NCBI GenBank assembly: GCA_017964005.1
Contig: JAGCSR010000043.1
Location: 59,859-123,858, forward strand
DNA from: Clostridiales bacterium
GTDB lineage: Bacteria; Bacillota; Clostridia; Saccharofermentanales; Saccharofermentanaceae
Direction: 5' to 3'
DNA: 64,000 nt
Of this stretch, positions 34,514 to 44,512 are shown in pieces; positions within the stretch are counted from its first letter, which is position 1; every line of letters begins with the position of its first letter. Below the pieces are notes generated by a model. That model ran no database searches. It saw only the letters and a program-made list of their open reading frames with translations, and was not told where the DNA came from. A program made the translations under genes and the position numbers.

Positions 34514-35476
34514 ATGCTGACCGAGAACATCTGGAAAGACGGAGAATATACATACGAAGCAGCGTACGGGTTTGTCCCGAACCTGGCATTCTATCTTCAC
34601 GAGGAAGATGACTCTGCCAGACCGTTCATGCTGGTGGTGCCGGGCGGCGGATACTGCATGGTTGTGCCGCCGGAAGCAGAGGTGGTGGCAAAGGAGTTTT
34701 ATGCAAGGGGAATGAACTGCGCGGTGCTGACTTATACTACGGACATCACGTTTTCGGTGCCGCTTAAGAAACAGCCCCTCAAAGATATCGCGAGAGCCGT
34801 AAGGTACATAAGAGCAAACAAGTCAGGATACTGCAAAGATAAGTTCATTGTCTGCGGGTTCTCCGCCGGCGCCCATGTCTGCGGAACCTTGGGCGTGCAT
34901 TATGAAGACGTGACAGACACGGATCCTGAACTTTCTTCTGTCTCATGCCGTCCGGATGCTATGATCTTATGCTATCCGGTTATAACAAGCGGCGAATATA
35001 CTCACGACTTTTCGATGCAGGCGCTGATCGGCAAAGACGGTCCTTCGGAAGAATATGAATACTTCTCTCTCGAAAAGAATGTTACGGATAACACACCGCC
35101 AACATTCTTATGGCAGACCGTAACTGACGATCTTGTTCCCGTCGAAAATTCTGAGATGTTCGCATCGGCGCTTCGGGCCGCAGATGTACCTTATGCCTAC
35201 TATGCTTTCCCCCACGGATTCCACGGACTGTCGGTCTGTAACGAAGCCTGGTTCCGTGGCGACTTCGGCGAGCCTTATACAATGGACCAGGTTATGCGTG
35301 CCGTTGCAGCAGTAAAAGAAGGGCGCAGCATTAATGTGTCTGATGCGCGCAGGCAGGAGATCATCGAGCAGTTCGCTGAAGAACCTGCCCCTCCTCCGGA
35401 AGCGCCGGATATCAACGACTATAAGGATGTCGCCATGTGGCCTGATCTTGCCATGGCGTGGCTGGATCGGATCTGA
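34514..35476 (+). CDS. Alpha/beta-hydrolase esterase (BD-FAE-like)
   Basis: The 320-residue cytosolic alpha/beta hydrolase shows an oxyanion-hole motif VVPGGGYCMV (about residues 40-49), the nucleophile elbow CGFSAGAHVCG near 116, a catalytic Asp in TDDLVPV, and His in FPHGFHGLS near 238. It resembles acetylxylan and feruloyl-type esterases in xylan utilisation loci. The operon with eda and kdgK supports deacylation of xylo-oligosaccharides. The C-terminal tail ends NDYKDVAMWPDLAMAWLDRI, a short Trp-rich motif often seen in this subgroup. The exact acyl group is unknown. Confidence 0.85.
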   Translation: MLTENIWKDGEYTYEAAYGFVPNLAFYLHEEDDSARPFMLVVPGGGYCMVVPPEAEVVAKEFYARGMNCAVLTYTTDITFSVPLKKQPLKDIARAVRYIRANKSGYCKDKFIVCGFSAGAHVCGTLGVHYEDVTDTDPELSSVSCRPDAMILCYPVITSGEYTHDFSMQALIGKDGPSEEYEYFSLEKNVTDNTPPTFLWQTVTDDLVPVENSEMFASALRAADVPYAYYAFPHGFHGLSVCNEAWFRGDFGEPYTMDQVMRAVAAVKEGRSINVSDARRQEIIEQFAEEPAPPPEAPDINDYKDVAMWPDLAMAWLDRI

Positions 35477-35483
35477 GCTTGTA

Positions 35484-35890
35484 CCGTCTATGTAACAAGT
35501 GATGTTATTGGTGTTCACATCACGGAATACAACTTGTCATGCGTATACCAAATCAGATAAATCGCAATTTTGGTATATCGGTGTTATACCTTAGTTGGGA
35601 ATAATGTATCCTGGTATACTAATTCTTATCCCGAAGTTCCTGTTTTCAGTATTTGGTATACATTTTTCTTTATTATCTTCGATGAAGGATATGATATCGC
35701 AAACACTGAAGCTTATTTGTATACCAACACATGTTTTTCTCCGAAAATGATATATTGTGAATATACCGTTTATAAGAAAAACGGCTGAATGGTATACCGA
35801 GAATATACCATTCTCAATAAAATGCTAAAAAGATATACTGCAGCGTCGCACATCCGGCGCAATCCGAATATAATTCTGATTACATAATGA
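35484..35890. repeat. GGTATA/TATACC palindromic word array
   Basis: No gene is seen in 35477-35957. The motif GGTATA or its complement TATACC occurs nine or more times in about 270 bp: near 35543, 35571, 35586, 35612, 35654, 35720, 35763, 35790 (full GGTATACC) and 35804. Chance would give well under one. Spacing is irregular and intervening sequence is not conserved, so it is not a CRISPR. An apparent ORF at 35570-35788 is an artefact of this array. Confidence 0.85.
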
Positions 35891-35892
35891 TT

Positions 35893-35927
35893 ACCCCCGG
35901 GCCTTCTCGACATGAAGACCCGGGGGT
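35893..35927 (-). terminator. GC-rich hairpin, probable terminator of the esterase-GH43 gene
   Basis: ACCCCCGGG (35893-35901) pairs perfectly with CCCGGGGGT (35919-35927), extended by an inner CTTC/GAAG. It lies 31 bp past the minus-strand stop. The T-tract is weak. Confidence 0.6.
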
Positions 35928-35957
35928 ATGACTGAAAGGAGCTTTATTCCACTATAA

Positions 35958-38930
35958 TCAATGTAAGAATTCAAAGGCCAGAAGGGATTTGCTCCCGTCT
36001 CCTTTGAACGTGAGGTAGAGCGGACTTGGACCGTCGGGCAGAGTAAACGATGCTGTGCCGTCTTCCCAGACTGTGCAGAACTCCGTTCCGATGGAAGCAA
36101 TGGGATCGCCATCTGCGGAGGTCCTTATCTCGAACTGTCCCTTGCCGTAGCCGCGGGTCGTGATACGAAGACCTGTTACACCCTTAAGGTCAAAATACTT
36201 GAACCCTACCGTGGTGCCGTCAGATATGTCGCGGATGTAAGACGGGCTCTTGTCACCCTCATACGGATCCATGGTGATGTTGGCAGCATGTGCTTCGCCC
36301 ACATACATCTTGTTATTGTTATCGAAAATGTTGCACGCGATGTGCGCGGGATACTCACAGGTATCGGACAGAGGACCGCCGTTAAGTCCGCAGGATGTGA
36401 TCTCGACCTGAGGTATCCTGCCGTCTTCGGTGAATTCGATCTTCTCTGCGCACCCCTGGCGGGAATACCAGTCGTTGTTGGTCTGGCGGTGGTAGAAGAT
36501 GTACCAGTCAGATCCGATCTCGACGATACTGCCGTGGTTGTTGGCGCCAAAGCACGCAGGTTTGTCAGCAGGCTTATATGTATCTATTCCGATATCGCAG
36601 TTGGATACAATGACTCCACCGTATGAGAAAGGTCCCAGAGGATCGGAGGATGTGGCGTAGCACAGCTCATGCATTACCTGTGAAGAATAGATGAGGTAGT
36701 AGATACCGTTTCTTTCGCGGATGGAAGGTGCTTCGAAGAAAGCATGGCCTTCGTATTCCGTTCCGGCGGAATGCTGTGTGGAAGGGATCACGAACTCGGG
36801 TGCGCGTTTTACGGTAAGCATGTCCTTATCGAGAACTGTCACCATGCAGCCGTGGCGTGACTTATCGCCCTGTCCGCAGAAACCGGTGTAAAGATATGTG
36901 GTATCGCCGATGGTCAGTACCCCGGGATCGAACTGAGGCTCATCGCCTTCTTTCTTGCCCAGGAGCTGCCCGTCTTCGTACTTAACGTAACCTAAGAATT
37001 CGAACTTGCCCGAAGGAGAATCCGAGACGGCAACGGACACGATGTTTTCGCGGTCCAATACATAGTAGAGATAGTATCTGCCGTCGGGACCGACTGTTAC
37101 GTCGGGAGCATAAAGGCAGGCGCGGTTCTCCGAATTGGCAGGATCGTCCGTGCGCTTATAGATAACGCCTTCGTATGTCCAGTTGCCGAGATCGTCGACG
37201 GGCGCGGACCAGGTAACATAATCTCTTAAGCAGAATGCGTGTCCTCCGAAAGTATCGTGGGACCCGTAAACATATACGCGGCCGCCGAATACATAAGGCT
37301 CGCCGTCGGGGATGAATTCCCAGTTGGGAAGGTATGGATTGAATGCCTGCTTCTTCGGAACTTCGTAGAGCTCTACTCGGGGGATCGCGGTTGACTCGGA
37401 GACAGTAGCCTCGCCCAACGCGCGGCGCTCCAGGTGTTCGGTCATGAATGTAAGGAATGCCGATCCGGGCCTGTCATCCTGAAGTGCGGGAACAGAACCT
37501 TCGCGGGTGAAATACATCCCGTTCCTGTAGGAGGGGGAATAGGGTTTCCACAAGGGAAGTGCGGTGCCGTCGGCATCGTCGCCGTTGGGGTCGCCGGACT
37601 TTATGAAGTTTACGAAGTAAGTGCTCATCTGTCTTGCCAGATCGAAGTGACGCCCGGTCATGGGACGCCAGCACTTATCGAGGTTATCGAAGAAGAACCA
37701 AAGGTCCACCGAGTGGAATGTACCCGGGTTATCCCAGCCCGGGATATCCGGCTCGAAGCTGTAGTAGTAACAGGGTTTATCGCAGTGAGCGAACACAGCC
37801 TTGACCGCGCACTCGATGGCGCGGACAGAAGCATACATATTGTCCTTATGTTCACGGGCTTCCGGGAAGGACAGGAACTCTCCGGCTCGGTCCCCGAAGA
37901 TATCCTTGGCAGTCTTCTCGAATTCTTCTTCTGAATCTGCGGCGATAAAGCTCGGGAACTCGTCGAAAGTATTGCCCGACATGATCGGCACCTGCGCGTG
38001 CTTACCTTCGGTCAGGAGCTTGTTGGGGTCGTCTTCCATGAAGACATTGTCGATCATGGGGGTGAAGAAGAAGCCTTCCTCCTCACGGAATTTGGCATAG
38101 ACTTCACGGATGAATGAAGCATCGAGCTTACGCGCTTCTTCGACAGTCTTAACACCCAGTTTCTCGAAAAGCTTAATTCCGTAGGAGCATGCCTCATCGA
38201 TGCTCTTGGCTGAGATTATCCTGTCGGGGATATAAGGGAAATTGATGATGCCGGACAGGATTATGGCTTTCTGATAGAGACCTATCGATGACTTGGCGGT
38301 CAGGTGGTTGATAACGGATCCTCCGCCTGCGGACTGTCCCGCGATTGTGATGTTCTGCGCATCGCCTCCGAAAGCTTCGATATTATCTACAACCCACTTA
38401 AGGCCTGCCTGCTGATCCAAGATACCGAAGTTTGCAGGAGCTTCCGGAGATTCTGCGAAGAGGTCCGGGTGTGCCAGGAACCCCAAGGCTCCCAGCCTGT
38501 AGTTTACGGATACTACGACGATGCCTTTCTTAGCAAGGTTCTCGCCGTTGAATTCCATCTCGGCGGTGTAACCCCACTGGAATCCGCCGCCGAAGAACCA
38601 TACCAGTACGGGGAGCTTCTCGTCGGCGCTCTTTGCGGGTGTCCACACATTCAGGTAGAGACAGTCTTCGTCGATCTCGATGTCGGGATCGACATGCCAT
38701 TCACGGCAGTATATATCGGTTCCCACTCCGGGCCGGTCCTGTACGGAGATCGGCGCGAACTTGTAAGCGTCCAGGATGCCGTCCCAATCGGAAGCGGGCT
38801 GAGGAGCTTTCCAGCGCAGATCCCCTACAGGAGCCGGTGCAAACGGAATGCCTTTGAAAACAGAGATACGGGTATTATTGCCGGGCAGACCTCTTACGAG
38901 GCCGTTAGCGGTCTTAACGATCTTTAGCAT
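35958..38930 (-). CDS. Carboxylesterase-GH43 fusion enzyme
   Basis: The ATG at 38930 is chosen because AAGGAG lies 6 bp upstream; an in-frame start at 38987 lacks this. The 990-residue protein joins two enzymes. Residues about 1-510 are a type B carboxylesterase (WFFGGGFQWG oxyanion hole, TIAGQSAGGGSV nucleophile elbow, FHSVDLWFFFD with the catalytic His). Residues about 525-840 are a GH43-type five-blade beta-propeller (YAPDVTVGPDGRYYLYY, FFEAPSIRERNGIYYLIY, ANNHGSIVEIGSDWYIFYHRQ). The last 150 residues resemble a CBM6-like beta-sandwich. No signal peptide is visible. It likely removes acyl groups and arabinose or xylose from the same imported arabinoxylan fragments. Confidence 0.88.
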   Translation of the reverse strand: MLKIVKTANGLVRGLPGNNTRISVFKGIPFAPAPVGDLRWKAPQPASDWDGILDAYKFAPISVQDRPGVGTDIYCREWHVDPDIEIDEDCLYLNVWTPAKSADEKLPVLVWFFGGGFQWGYTAEMEFNGENLAKKGIVVVSVNYRLGALGFLAHPDLFAESPEAPANFGILDQQAGLKWVVDNIEAFGGDAQNITIAGQSAGGGSVINHLTAKSSIGLYQKAIILSGIINFPYIPDRIISAKSIDEACSYGIKLFEKLGVKTVEEARKLDASFIREVYAKFREEEGFFFTPMIDNVFMEDDPNKLLTEGKHAQVPIMSGNTFDEFPSFIAADSEEEFEKTAKDIFGDRAGEFLSFPEAREHKDNMYASVRAIECAVKAVFAHCDKPCYYYSFEPDIPGWDNPGTFHSVDLWFFFDNLDKCWRPMTGRHFDLARQMSTYFVNFIKSGDPNGDDADGTALPLWKPYSPSYRNGMYFTREGSVPALQDDRPGSAFLTFMTEHLERRALGEATVSESTAIPRVELYEVPKKQAFNPYLPNWEFIPDGEPYVFGGRVYVYGSHDTFGGHAFCLRDYVTWSAPVDDLGNWTYEGVIYKRTDDPANSENRACLYAPDVTVGPDGRYYLYYVLDRENIVSVAVSDSPSGKFEFLGYVKYEDGQLLGKKEGDEPQFDPGVLTIGDTTYLYTGFCGQGDKSRHGCMVTVLDKDMLTVKRAPEFVIPSTQHSAGTEYEGHAFFEAPSIRERNGIYYLIYSSQVMHELCYATSSDPLGPFSYGGVIVSNCDIGIDTYKPADKPACFGANNHGSIVEIGSDWYIFYHRQTNNDWYSRQGCAEKIEFTEDGRIPQVEITSCGLNGGPLSDTCEYPAHIACNIFDNNNKMYVGEAHAANITMDPYEGDKSPSYIRDISDGTTVGFKYFDLKGVTGLRITTRGYGKGQFEIRTSADGDPIASIGTEFCTVWEDGTASFTLPDGPSPLYLTFKGDGSKSLLAFEFLH

Positions 38931-39110
38931 ATCTGACTCCTTAAGAAGGGATACTTCTATGTTAGAAAAACCAGGACCAATATTCAACGGGATAAATTAC
39001 AGATAACACCCCGAATAAATACAACACTTTGTTCTGCCTTCTTGCATTTTCGGGCGAGCTAATGTAACTTGAAAACATTCTGAATATTTTTCCGATCACG
39101 GAGGGGAACT

Positions 39111-40622
39111 ATGTACAAGCTGATCATCAATCCCGCAAAAGAGGAAGGACACATCAATCCCGAGATCCAGGGACACTTCTCGGAGCACCTCGGAAGATGC
39201 ATTTACGAAGGTATATATGTGGGAGAGGATTCCGATATTCCCAATACCCGCGGCATCAGGAATGATGTGGTGGAAGCCCTCAGGGAGATGAAGATCCCGG
39301 TCCTCCGCTGGCCCGGCGGTTGTTTTGCCGACGAGTACCACTGGAAGGACGGCATAGGTCCCAAGGAGTCCCGCAAGAAGATGGTCAATACCAACTGGGG
39401 CGGTGTCACTGAGGACAACAGCTTCGGAACCCATGAGTTTTTCGATCTGGCAGAACAGATCGGATGCAAGACATATGTTAACGGCAATATAGGATCCGGT
39501 ACGGTCCGCGAGATGAGCGAGTGGGTGGAGTACATGACCTTCGACGGTGTATCTCCCATGGCGGACTTAAGGCGGGCCAACGGCCGCGAGAAGCCCTGGA
39601 CCGTCGATTACTTCGCGGTGGGCAATGAGACCTGGGGATGCGGCGGCAACATGGTGCCCGAATACTATGCCAGCCTCTATAAGCACTATCAGACTTTCGT
39701 AAAGCAGTATAACCCTGACAGGAAGATCAAGAAGCTTGCGGTCGGCCCTTCGGACAAGGACTACAACTGGACCGAGACATTGCTGCGCGAGTGCTTCCGC
39801 CAGCAGGGAACATTCCCCCAGAACTTCGGATACATGGACGGACTGACACTCCACTACTACACTCTCCCTTACGACTGGGATGCCAAGGGTTCCGCGACCG
39901 ACTTTAACGATAAGGAATGGTATATGACCTTATCCAAGACATTCGCAATGGAAGAATTCATCGAGAAGCATTCCGCGATAATGGACAGGTATGACCCCGA
40001 TTGTAAGATCGGCCTCATGGTTGACGAGTGGGGCACATGGTACGATGTGGAGCCCGGCACGAACCCCGGATTCTTATATCAGCAGAATACGATCCGCGAC
40101 GCGCTCATCGCAGGCATCAACCTCAATATCTTCAACAAGCACTGCAAGCGCGTCAAGATGGCAAATATCGCACAACTGGTAAACGTCCTTCAGGCCGTGA
40201 TCCTGACAGAAGGCGATAAGATGATCAAGACACCTACATATCATGTCTTCAAGATGTACAGCTGCCATCAGGACAACGAGCTCCTCCAAAGCTCTGTCGA
40301 TACCAAGTCCATAGGCCTCGAAGAGCAGTATATGGTTCCTAACCTCACGGAATCCTGTTCCCGTGACAAGGACGGCAGGATCCATATCACATTGACAAAC
40401 CTGTCTTTAGATGAGAGCTACGATGTCGAGACTACTGTGGCAGGACTTTTTATCAAGAGCGCATCAGGCGAAATGGTCGGAGGCGCAAAGGATGCCAAGA
40501 ATACTTTCGATGAGCCGGAGAATGTAAAGACCGAAGTTTTCGATGACATCAAGATCGAAGGCGATAAGCTGAGCTTTAAGATCCCGGCTTCCACTGTCCT
40601 TCATATCGAAGTCGTTGCATGA
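39111..40622 (+). CDS. GH51 alpha-L-arabinofuranosidase
   Basis: The 503-residue protein has the GH51 opening [20 protein letters not shown] and [15 protein letters not shown]. The acid/base Glu is in [13 protein letters not shown] (about residue 175) and the nucleophile Glu in [12 protein letters not shown] (about 305). These enzymes release terminal arabinofuranose from arabinoxylan oligosaccharides. There is no signal peptide, and its length is typical of intracellular bacterial members. GGAGGGG precedes the ATG. It diverges from the esterase-GH43 fusion and is followed, with 4 bp overlap, by a DUF6171 gene. Confidence 0.95.
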   Translation: MYKLIINPAKEEGHINPEIQGHFSEHLGRCIYEGIYVGEDSDIPNTRGIRNDVVEALREMKIPVLRWPGGCFADEYHWKDGIGPKESRKKMVNTNWGGVTEDNSFGTHEFFDLAEQIGCKTYVNGNIGSGTVREMSEWVEYMTFDGVSPMADLRRANGREKPWTVDYFAVGNETWGCGGNMVPEYYASLYKHYQTFVKQYNPDRKIKKLAVGPSDKDYNWTETLLRECFRQQGTFPQNFGYMDGLTLHYYTLPYDWDAKGSATDFNDKEWYMTLSKTFAMEEFIEKHSAIMDRYDPDCKIGLMVDEWGTWYDVEPGTNPGFLYQQNTIRDALIAGINLNIFNKHCKRVKMANIAQLVNVLQAVILTEGDKMIKTPTYHVFKMYSCHQDNELLQSSVDTKSIGLEEQYMVPNLTESCSRDKDGRIHITLTNLSLDESYDVETTVAGLFIKSASGEMVGGAKDAKNTFDEPENVKTEVFDDIKIEGDKLSFKIPASTVLHIEVVA

Positions 40623-40864
40623 CGAAGATCTGCACCAGATGCCTGCTTGCTGACTTTGACCGCGTAAAATACGAGCAGCTGATAGGCAAGAGCCTGAACG
40701 ATCTTCCACCCGAAGATCTTACGGCAGATGATATCCGCGGCAAGCGCCTTGATATATGCCGCGAATGCGACAAGCTTAATCAGGGAACCTGTCTTGCATG
40801 CGGATGTTTTGTGGAGATCCGCGCAGCGCTTGTCCGCGGCAAATGCCCCTACAAGAAGTGGTAA
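40619..40864 (+). CDS. DUF6171 Cys-rich small protein
   Basis: The 81-residue protein has ordered Cys motifs: ICTRCLL at the N-terminus, then [16 protein letters not shown] and KCPYKKW. The eight cysteines suggest two zinc-binding knuckles. The pattern matches the family named DUF6171, whose function is unknown. It overlaps the GH51 stop by 4 bp and so belongs to that operon, perhaps only by position. Confidence 0.85.
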   Translation: MTKICTRCLLADFDRVKYEQLIGKSLNDLPPEDLTADDIRGKRLDICRECDKLNQGTCLACGCFVEIRAALVRGKCPYKKW

Positions 40865-40937
40865 GATTGCAAACACCTTCTGTTTCTTATATTATAGTGG
40901 GGTATCTTAAACGGGAGTTCGGACAAGCACGGGTAAT

Positions 40938-42728
40938 ATGCGCAAAGCCTTATGGGAGAAGATCCTCGACAGACTGAAGATCACCAAGATCCTCGATAAG
41001 CTGAAGCTCAACGAGAAATTCATGATAATGTATATTCTCTGCGTTATCGTGCCTCTCGTGGTTACGGACGTTATCCTCTTCCGTTCTCTTTACAAGAACG
41101 AGCTGGAGAATCAGAGCCATTACAGGAATGCCGCGATCGAGGCTTACTCCAACTATCTGTCCAACCTTCTGTCCTACGATGCCGATCTGTCTTCGGCTAT
41201 GGACATCAACAAGAATCTCAATTCGTTTATCAACAAGTGGTACAGCCAGCCTTACGATTACTATGATGATCTGGTCAGCAACATCACAAGTTCCTACTTC
41301 TCGACACTTTCTGACCTGAATCAGGACAGGCTCGTTATCTATTCCGATAACCCCACCATTCTGTCCGGTAACTATTTCCACAAGATCTCCGAGGTTGAGA
41401 ACGAGCAGTGGTATAAGGAATTTACGACCGGATTCAGGAATGAGACAGTTTATGCTTATTTCGAGACCAATCCGGCCCTGAAGACCTTTGACCAGAACAG
41501 GTTCATCTATGTAAGAAGGATGAACAATGTCAAGTCTTCCATCGAGAAGATAATCACCATCGAGCACAAGAGGAGCAGGATATCCAGTGAGCTCGGCAAT
41601 ATCCCGGTCAACTGTTCGATGTATCTTTGCTGCGGCGATCATGTGGTCTTCGCAAGTGACGGCACATCCGAATACAGCAAGATCCTGGAGATGGCAAGTT
41701 ATGAGCCTTATATGACGGTCAGGGACTATAAGATGTACGGCAATACCTTTACGATCTATGCATTCACCAAGAATCTGGACCTTGCCAAGATCATCCAGGA
41801 CAACATATGGACGATAATCCTCCTCATGCTGTTCACGCTCCTGTTCCCGGTCATCCTCATGAGGCTGTTCGAACGGTCCATAACGAACAGGATCAGCATA
41901 TTGGGGAAGGCCTTCGGTGAAGGAAGCAACAAATATTTCCAGCCAATCAAAGAGATATCAGGTTCCGATGAGATATCGTCTCTTATGAACGACTACAACA
42001 GGATCGTTGACATCAATAACGATCTTACGAATACCATCTACAAGGATAAGCTCCGAAAACAGGAGTCCGACCTTGCAAGAAAGAACGCGGAACTCCTGGC
42101 CCTTCAGAGCCAGATCAATCCCCACTTCATGTTCAATGCTCTTGAGAGTATAAGGATGCACAGTATCCTCAAAGGCGAGAACGAGACTGCCGATATGGTC
42201 CAAAGACTGGCCGTAATGGAGAGGCAGAACGTCGAGTGGAACGAGGATGCGGTTACCATTGCCGAGGAAGAAGAATTCATTGCGGCATACTTGGAACTTC
42301 AGAGCTACCGCTTCGGTGACAGGATATCCTTCAATATCGATATCGATGACGACTGCAAGAAGATCCTGATCCCCAAGCTCACCCTGGTTACCTTCGTCGA
42401 GAACGCCTGTGTTCACGGCATCGAGTCAAAGGCAGCCCAGGGCTGGATCTTCGTAAGGGTCTACAAGAATGAAGACAAGCTTACCATAGAAGTCGAAGAT
42501 ACGGGGGACGGCATGGATGATGATGCCGCGGCAAACTTAGAGCGTAAGATGAATTGTGTTACCATAGATATGATAAAGAATGCAAAACATGTCGGCATAC
42601 TCAACGCGTGCCTGAGGATAAAGATGATGTTCTCCAACCGCGCCAAGTTTAGTGTCGAGACCGAGAAGGGCATCGGGATGAGTGTTATTATCACGATACC
42701 CGAGAATATGTTGACTGTATCAGACTGA
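40938..42728 (+). CDS. YesM-type sensor histidine kinase
   Basis: The 596-residue protein has a first membrane helix (about residues 30-52), an extracytoplasmic Cache-like sensing region of about 225 residues, a second helix (about 280-303) and a HAMP-like segment. The His_kinase domain carries INPHFMFNALESI, with the phosphoacceptor His followed by the YesM/LytS Asn/Phe pattern, and the ATPase domain has DTGDGMDDDA. It likely senses an extracellular oligosaccharide. It is followed after 8 bp by the YesN-type regulator and then by the sugar transporter. No strong RBS is seen before the ATG. Confidence 0.93.
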   Translation: MRKALWEKILDRLKITKILDKLKLNEKFMIMYILCVIVPLVVTDVILFRSLYKNELENQSHYRNAAIEAYSNYLSNLLSYDADLSSAMDINKNLNSFINKWYSQPYDYYDDLVSNITSSYFSTLSDLNQDRLVIYSDNPTILSGNYFHKISEVENEQWYKEFTTGFRNETVYAYFETNPALKTFDQNRFIYVRRMNNVKSSIEKIITIEHKRSRISSELGNIPVNCSMYLCCGDHVVFASDGTSEYSKILEMASYEPYMTVRDYKMYGNTFTIYAFTKNLDLAKIIQDNIWTIILLMLFTLLFPVILMRLFERSITNRISILGKAFGEGSNKYFQPIKEISGSDEISSLMNDYNRIVDINNDLTNTIYKDKLRKQESDLARKNAELLALQSQINPHFMFNALESIRMHSILKGENETADMVQRLAVMERQNVEWNEDAVTIAEEEEFIAAYLELQSYRFGDRISFNIDIDDDCKKILIPKLTLVTFVENACVHGIESKAAQGWIFVRVYKNEDKLTIEVEDTGDGMDDDAAANLERKMNCVTIDMIKNAKHVGILNACLRIKMMFSNRAKFSVETEKGIGMSVIITIPENMLTVSD

Positions 42729-42736
42729 GGTGGATC

Positions 42737-44320
42737 ATGCTTAAAGTAATGCTCGTAGACGATGAACCGTATATCCTGCAGGGCCTTAAGGTCCTTATCG
42801 ACTGGGCCGGCGAAGGATTCGAGATCGTTGAGACCGCTCCCAACGGCAAAGAAGCATTGAAGTATCTTGAGGATAATGAGGTGGATCTCATAATCTCGGA
42901 TATCAAGATGCCGGAGATGACGGGCCTCGAACTCCTCGAGACGATCAAGCGCGAGAAGATTACTGATGCAGGCTTTGTCCTTCTTACGGGATTTGACGAT
43001 TTCTCCTACACCCAGCGGGCGATCAGGAGCGGGTGCCTCGACTATATCCTCAAGCCGGTTATCGAAGAGGATCTTATTGCTGTCTTAAGGAAAGTATCCA
43101 ATCTCAACCGGGAGGCGATAATCCTCAAGAAAGACAGGGAGAAGATGGAGGATGCCTATACGGCAAGGATCATTGGCCATCTTATCAAAGGTGTGTTCAG
43201 CAACGAGGATATCGAATATATATCGGAACACCTCCAGCTCTCCGGAAGCCTGAGGTTCATATATCTGGAGACCGTCCACAGGGAGTCTGCCGATGAAGAT
43301 GATGATTCCGTAAGTCAGCAAAGACAGCTCTATAATGCCGCAAGGGAAGTCTTAAGGGAGAATATCAATCACTTTATTCCGGATATCTCTTACGATGATG
43401 ACAACTATGATGTGGGATTCATATTCTGCGAGAACATGGCAGCGGTCCGAGGAATGACGGAGACTGAGTTCCTCGAGAGCCTGATAAAGAAGATCGAAGC
43501 TATCGTAACAAGACCCGTAAGGATGTTCTGCGGTGAGGAGGTCCCCGATATCTCGCTCCTGTCCAAATCCTTCGGGTCCTGCCGGAGACTTAAGAGTATC
43601 GCGGGATTCCACAATACCAAGAATCTTTACTTTTTCGAAGATTCCGAGGTTGATCACCAGAATGTAACACTGTGCAAGAATACGATCGAGAGGATCGTTG
43701 ATTCCATCGAGAAGAATGATACCCGGGCAATCGAGTCCGGCATCGATGAGCTGTTCGAAGAACTCCACGGCAAAGAAGGGAATAACAGAGCCTTCGACCT
43801 TAATATCAACTATCTGCTGTTCAGGCTTATCCACCTGGCCAGCGAACAGGATGATACCGTCAACCAGGAAGAGATAGTCCAGTTCATATCCGAACAGACC
43901 TCGGAAGATGTGTTCGTCCGCGGTTCGAGCCAGCACATGAAGAAGTTTGCCACCGAGTATGCGCTGTATCTGTCCGAACTCCGGAAGAGCATCTCCCGCG
44001 GACTTCTGGCAGATGTGGAAGCCGACATCAGGAAGAATTATTCCGAGAACATAAGCCTTAAGGATCTGGGTGACAAATATCACATCAACAGTTCCTACTT
44101 AGGACAGCTCTTCAAGAAGAAGTACGGGATGAGCTTCAAGAATTACCTGACAAATTACAGGATCCGCGAAGCTGCAAGACAGATCATCAATACTGACAAG
44201 AAGATAAACCGGATAGCCGAAGATGTAGGTTATAAGGATAGTGATTATTTTATTAGTAAATTTATAGAGATCATGGGGTGCACTCCTTCCAAATACCGCA
44301 AGACGAACCGCGGCGAGTAA
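42737..44320 (+). CDS. YesN-type response regulator with AraC output domain
   Basis: The 527-residue protein begins with a receiver domain (VMLVDDEPYILQGL acidic pocket; phospho-Asp in IISDIKMPEMTG near residue 55; Lys in YILKPV near 105). A middle region of about 290 residues follows, then a C-terminal AraC/XylS helix-turn-helix pair (SLKDLGDKYHINSSYLGQLFKKKYG and INRIAEDVGYKDSDYF). It should activate the solute-binding protein and permease genes that follow when phosphorylated by the YesM-type kinase. AT-rich DNA with two GTGCAC palindromes (44335-44340, 44357-44362) lies downstream and may be part of its control region. Confidence 0.94.
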   Translation: MLKVMLVDDEPYILQGLKVLIDWAGEGFEIVETAPNGKEALKYLEDNEVDLIISDIKMPEMTGLELLETIKREKITDAGFVLLTGFDDFSYTQRAIRSGCLDYILKPVIEEDLIAVLRKVSNLNREAIILKKDREKMEDAYTARIIGHLIKGVFSNEDIEYISEHLQLSGSLRFIYLETVHRESADEDDDSVSQQRQLYNAAREVLRENINHFIPDISYDDDNYDVGFIFCENMAAVRGMTETEFLESLIKKIEAIVTRPVRMFCGEEVPDISLLSKSFGSCRRLKSIAGFHNTKNLYFFEDSEVDHQNVTLCKNTIERIVDSIEKNDTRAIESGIDELFEELHGKEGNNRAFDLNINYLLFRLIHLASEQDDTVNQEEIVQFISEQTSEDVFVRGSSQHMKKFATEYALYLSELRKSISRGLLADVEADIRKNYSENISLKDLGDKYHINSSYLGQLFKKKYGMSFKNYLTNYRIREAARQIINTDKKINRIAEDVGYKDSDYFISKFIEIMGCTPSKYRKTNRGE

Positions 44321-44431
44321 CCCCTTTGTTGAATGTGCACCAAACCTTTGTGCGTTGTGCACTAATATGCTCGAAAATCACCCTCCTGATTTATGTAGAA
44401 TTTATCGGTAGTTTTATAAGAGTTTCTCGGG

Positions 44432-44460
44432 TTGTGGCAAAAATGAGGCAACCATATAAT
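44432..44460 (+). promoter_or_regulatory. Promoter of sugar-transport operon
   Basis: TTGTGG (44432-44437) and TATAAT (44455-44460) are 17 bp apart. A 5' UTR of about 45 bp leads to AGGAGG and the ATG at 44513. The weaker -35 box fits activation by the adjacent AraC-type regulator. Confidence 0.65.
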
Positions 44461-44512
44461 TAAAGTGCTTAATTAATCGTGCAAACGAGAATCCATTTCA
44501 GGAGGTAAACTA

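Noticed and set aside
35570..35788. 72-codon frame in the GGTATA array
   Set aside because: It is made of the repeated TGGTAT(A) words and lacks an RBS or recognisable protein pattern.
35484..35830. CRISPR array
   Set aside because: The repeats are only 6-8 bp, in both orientations, with irregular spacing and no cas genes. The same reasoning applies to the TTACTG regions at 50.2 and 51.3 kb.
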